From Branchiostoma floridae (lineage: Eukaryota > Chordata > Leptocardii > Amphioxiformes > Branchiostomatidae): a stretch of 64,000 nucleotides of DNA. This document shows, one piece after another, positions 61,901 to 64,000 of this stretch (the first letter of the stretch is position 1; every line of letters begins with the position of its first letter). The position numbers and the translations under genes were made by a program. The notes beneath the pieces are model-generated. The model worked only from the letters and a program-made list of their open reading frames with translations, did no database searches and had not been told where the DNA came from. The DNA is taken from NCBI RefSeq assembly GCF_000003815.2, contig NC_049982.1, positions 13,173,822 through 13,237,821 of the forward strand, read 5' to 3'.

Positions 61901-64000
61901 ATTTGTTCCGCCGTGGACAGTGTAAACCTTAAATAGCATCAGTCAATGTTCCCTATACTATTGTGAGCACTTGTACATTTGAGGCCAAGATTATTAATTG
62001 GAACAGGACATCGCTATATACGTTGGGCAGTTAGTAATGTAATGTAACAGTTTACTTTGATACGACAATAATGTTAACTCGTGCATTGTGTAATACTACT
62101 TCTACGTGTACTATTTAAATGGTAATTCTAAAGGGCTTGTACAGTGTAGCTGTAGCCCATACTTGGGGATGACATTGGACAGCCCATTGAAATATAGATT
62201 TTGTATTCACTGCCATGTATTATTTAGTAAAGTACATTTATACGTCTCTGTCTCTTAGGTTCTTTTTGCGTAGAAAAATGTCATAGTCTGTATAGACTGA
62301 CTGACAGACCACAGACCAGACCAGATTTACTTTCACTCCGTGCTTTGTATCGTGTCGTTAAAAGTGGGGTTTTGTGCTTCTGATCATGATCTTTGCTTAG
62401 GGTCTGCTGTTATCATGGTATTCGTAATCAATGAAAATAAAAAATTTTGACAATGAAATTTCCTTCCATCAATAAATATAAAAGCAACTTGGTTGAAGGA
62501 AAAGCTGCGGCACGCCGGTGTAATATAACGCACCGATAGTTTCTGCAGCAGAATGTTGAGTTTCTTGAACCGAGGGTATTAGTGGGCAAGATTCCAGTTG
62601 TACGTTGATATTACGTTAAACAGCCCGGAGCTGGACAGGGGTCCCAGAGCGCACCAGGAAGGCTCACTAGTAGATGCGCGTCTTTACCTGAGGCACGCAC
62701 GTCTTACAGTACATATCGCGGTACACTACAGATAATGTTCCGAAAGGGACAGTCTTTATTATCAACAAGCAAATGGATGTTGTTCTTTGAGGAAACAAGG
62801 AAAGGAAAATCTACGATCATGGTAGACGTTCTGCCCATTACTGTTAATATTGGTGTCATCCGACCTTCGCGAGGACATTTGGGCCTTTCTCCATTTTTAA
62901 TGGTATCCTTGCAGCTATTTTGAACAAATGGGAGGGGAAAGACCCTTGGAAATCTAAAGGGGTAAAACAGAAAAGCTAGATATCGATCGGCATCTTTCAC
63001 GAGACTAGAAATTGGTATGGATGGATTAGCCTGGCATGGGGTGAGGTTGGGGATAATATCGCTTACAATGGACGACTTAAGCTAGAACCACATGAATACA
63101 TACATGAACAACCGGAGTTCTCCCCCTCTCTCATGCTCTACTAGTATTGCTTTCAAACTCTACCTCACATGATCGTGAGGGTATAACAATCGACAGTGTC
63201 TTACTTTTCTGAAGTTTGTCAGCTTGAGACATAGTATTCACCTCACAACAGTTGGTAAAACAAAAGTCATAGCGAATTCAAGACTGGGTGTTGTGGTGAA
63301 AAGCATGAGTAGTAAGTGATTGGCATCCGAGATGACACTGATGTTAGATGTTTTCCTTCTGCTATAGTCTGTAATGATGATATGATGAAGCCCTTGTTGT
63401 TTATGGTGATCATAAGCTTGATTATCCCGATTGCAAGCTGTGCGGATACGTCATTGCACCCTTATCTGAGATTGACCAGCCAGTTAAAACATTAGCTTTG
63501 GGGAGGGGGGTGGTCCGTTTTCTTATGCTAACTGAATATAGCGGTCATGGTAAGGAAATCTAAGCTACGGTTATTTTTACTCTTACTGTAAAAATGTAAC
63601 TATGGCTACTGGTTGGTCGGTTGTGGTTGCTCATTTGGGTCGGATTGCTCAGGAAATGAGAACTACAATATGACAAGAATACAATACAATACAATACCAT
63701 ACTAGATTAGGTCAAATTATGCTTTATTTCATAGATCTATCATCCATCCACTGAGAATAGTTTTGACAACATTAGATGGGACAGGCGTGATGTCCTCACA
63801 TAAACCGAAACCTGTCATAAAATATGTGCTTCTGTTGTGTCCTACCCTTCTCAATACAATCTTCCAACTACCTAATAAATACGTGTGATTGCCTTACTTT
63901 TTCAATTATGTCGATGGACGTCAAAGGAAAATACTGTGTTAACTAAGAACAAGGACGTCAATTCCCATTAAATCTGGGGCATTAGCAAATGATTATTGCC
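58981..64000. other. Intergenic sequence, no gene supported
   Basis: Five kilobases of AT-rich DNA with only short open frames. The most protein-like is the minus-strand frame 61332-61556 (74 aa, e.g. LGASEIPGKPILFYRD), which has a possible acceptor just upstream (CCCATCAG) but no partner exon I can find. A phrase GTGTAATATAAC occurs at 60414 and 62519. Confidence 0.5.

Overview
The window looks like nuclear DNA of an invertebrate chordate, most likely an amphioxus (Branchiostoma). It has intron-rich genes with GT-AG splice sites, vertebrate-like orthologues, lineage-specific tandem duplicates, and many small DNA-transposon and non-LTR fragments. The species call is an inference from gene content and repeat style. 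There are two assembly gaps (33697-34020 and 58146-58245). All gene models below were built by hand by joining frame-compatible exons at splice sites.

Layout. 0-4.7 kb is transposon debris: two reverse-transcriptase tail fragments, a tRNA-derived SINE and 3' retro-tails. 4.83-5.70 kb is a single-exon gene of unknown function with a perfect RFX X-box upstream. 8.4-12.8 kb (minus) is a complete 8-exon DDRGK1 gene (UFMylation adaptor, ER membrane), carrying MITEs and a 72-bp perfect palindrome in its introns. 14.8-17.5 kb (minus) is an intronless mitochondrial leucyl-tRNA synthetase (LARS2). 17.9-29.7 kb (plus) is a 17-exon SLF2/FAM178-type gene starting 426 bp from LARS2, head to head. 30.3-40.5 kb (minus) is an 18-exon soluble guanylate cyclase of the beta-2 type, with an H-NOX haem histidine, a complete cyclase residue set and a C-terminal CaaX box. 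42.1-57.3 kb (plus) is a tandem array of four divergent Gal-3-O-sulfotransferase-like genes (A-D). Three are intact; the third has a one-base frameshift. 57.3-64 kb is intergenic, with a ~150-bp repeat family and no gene I can support.

The genes do not form one pathway: DDRGK1, LARS2 and SLF2 are housekeeping genes, and the cyclase is a signalling gene. The sulfotransferase array looks like a lineage-specific expansion. Genes B and C are recent duplicates that share intron sequence, A has a long disordered stalk, and D is the most divergent.
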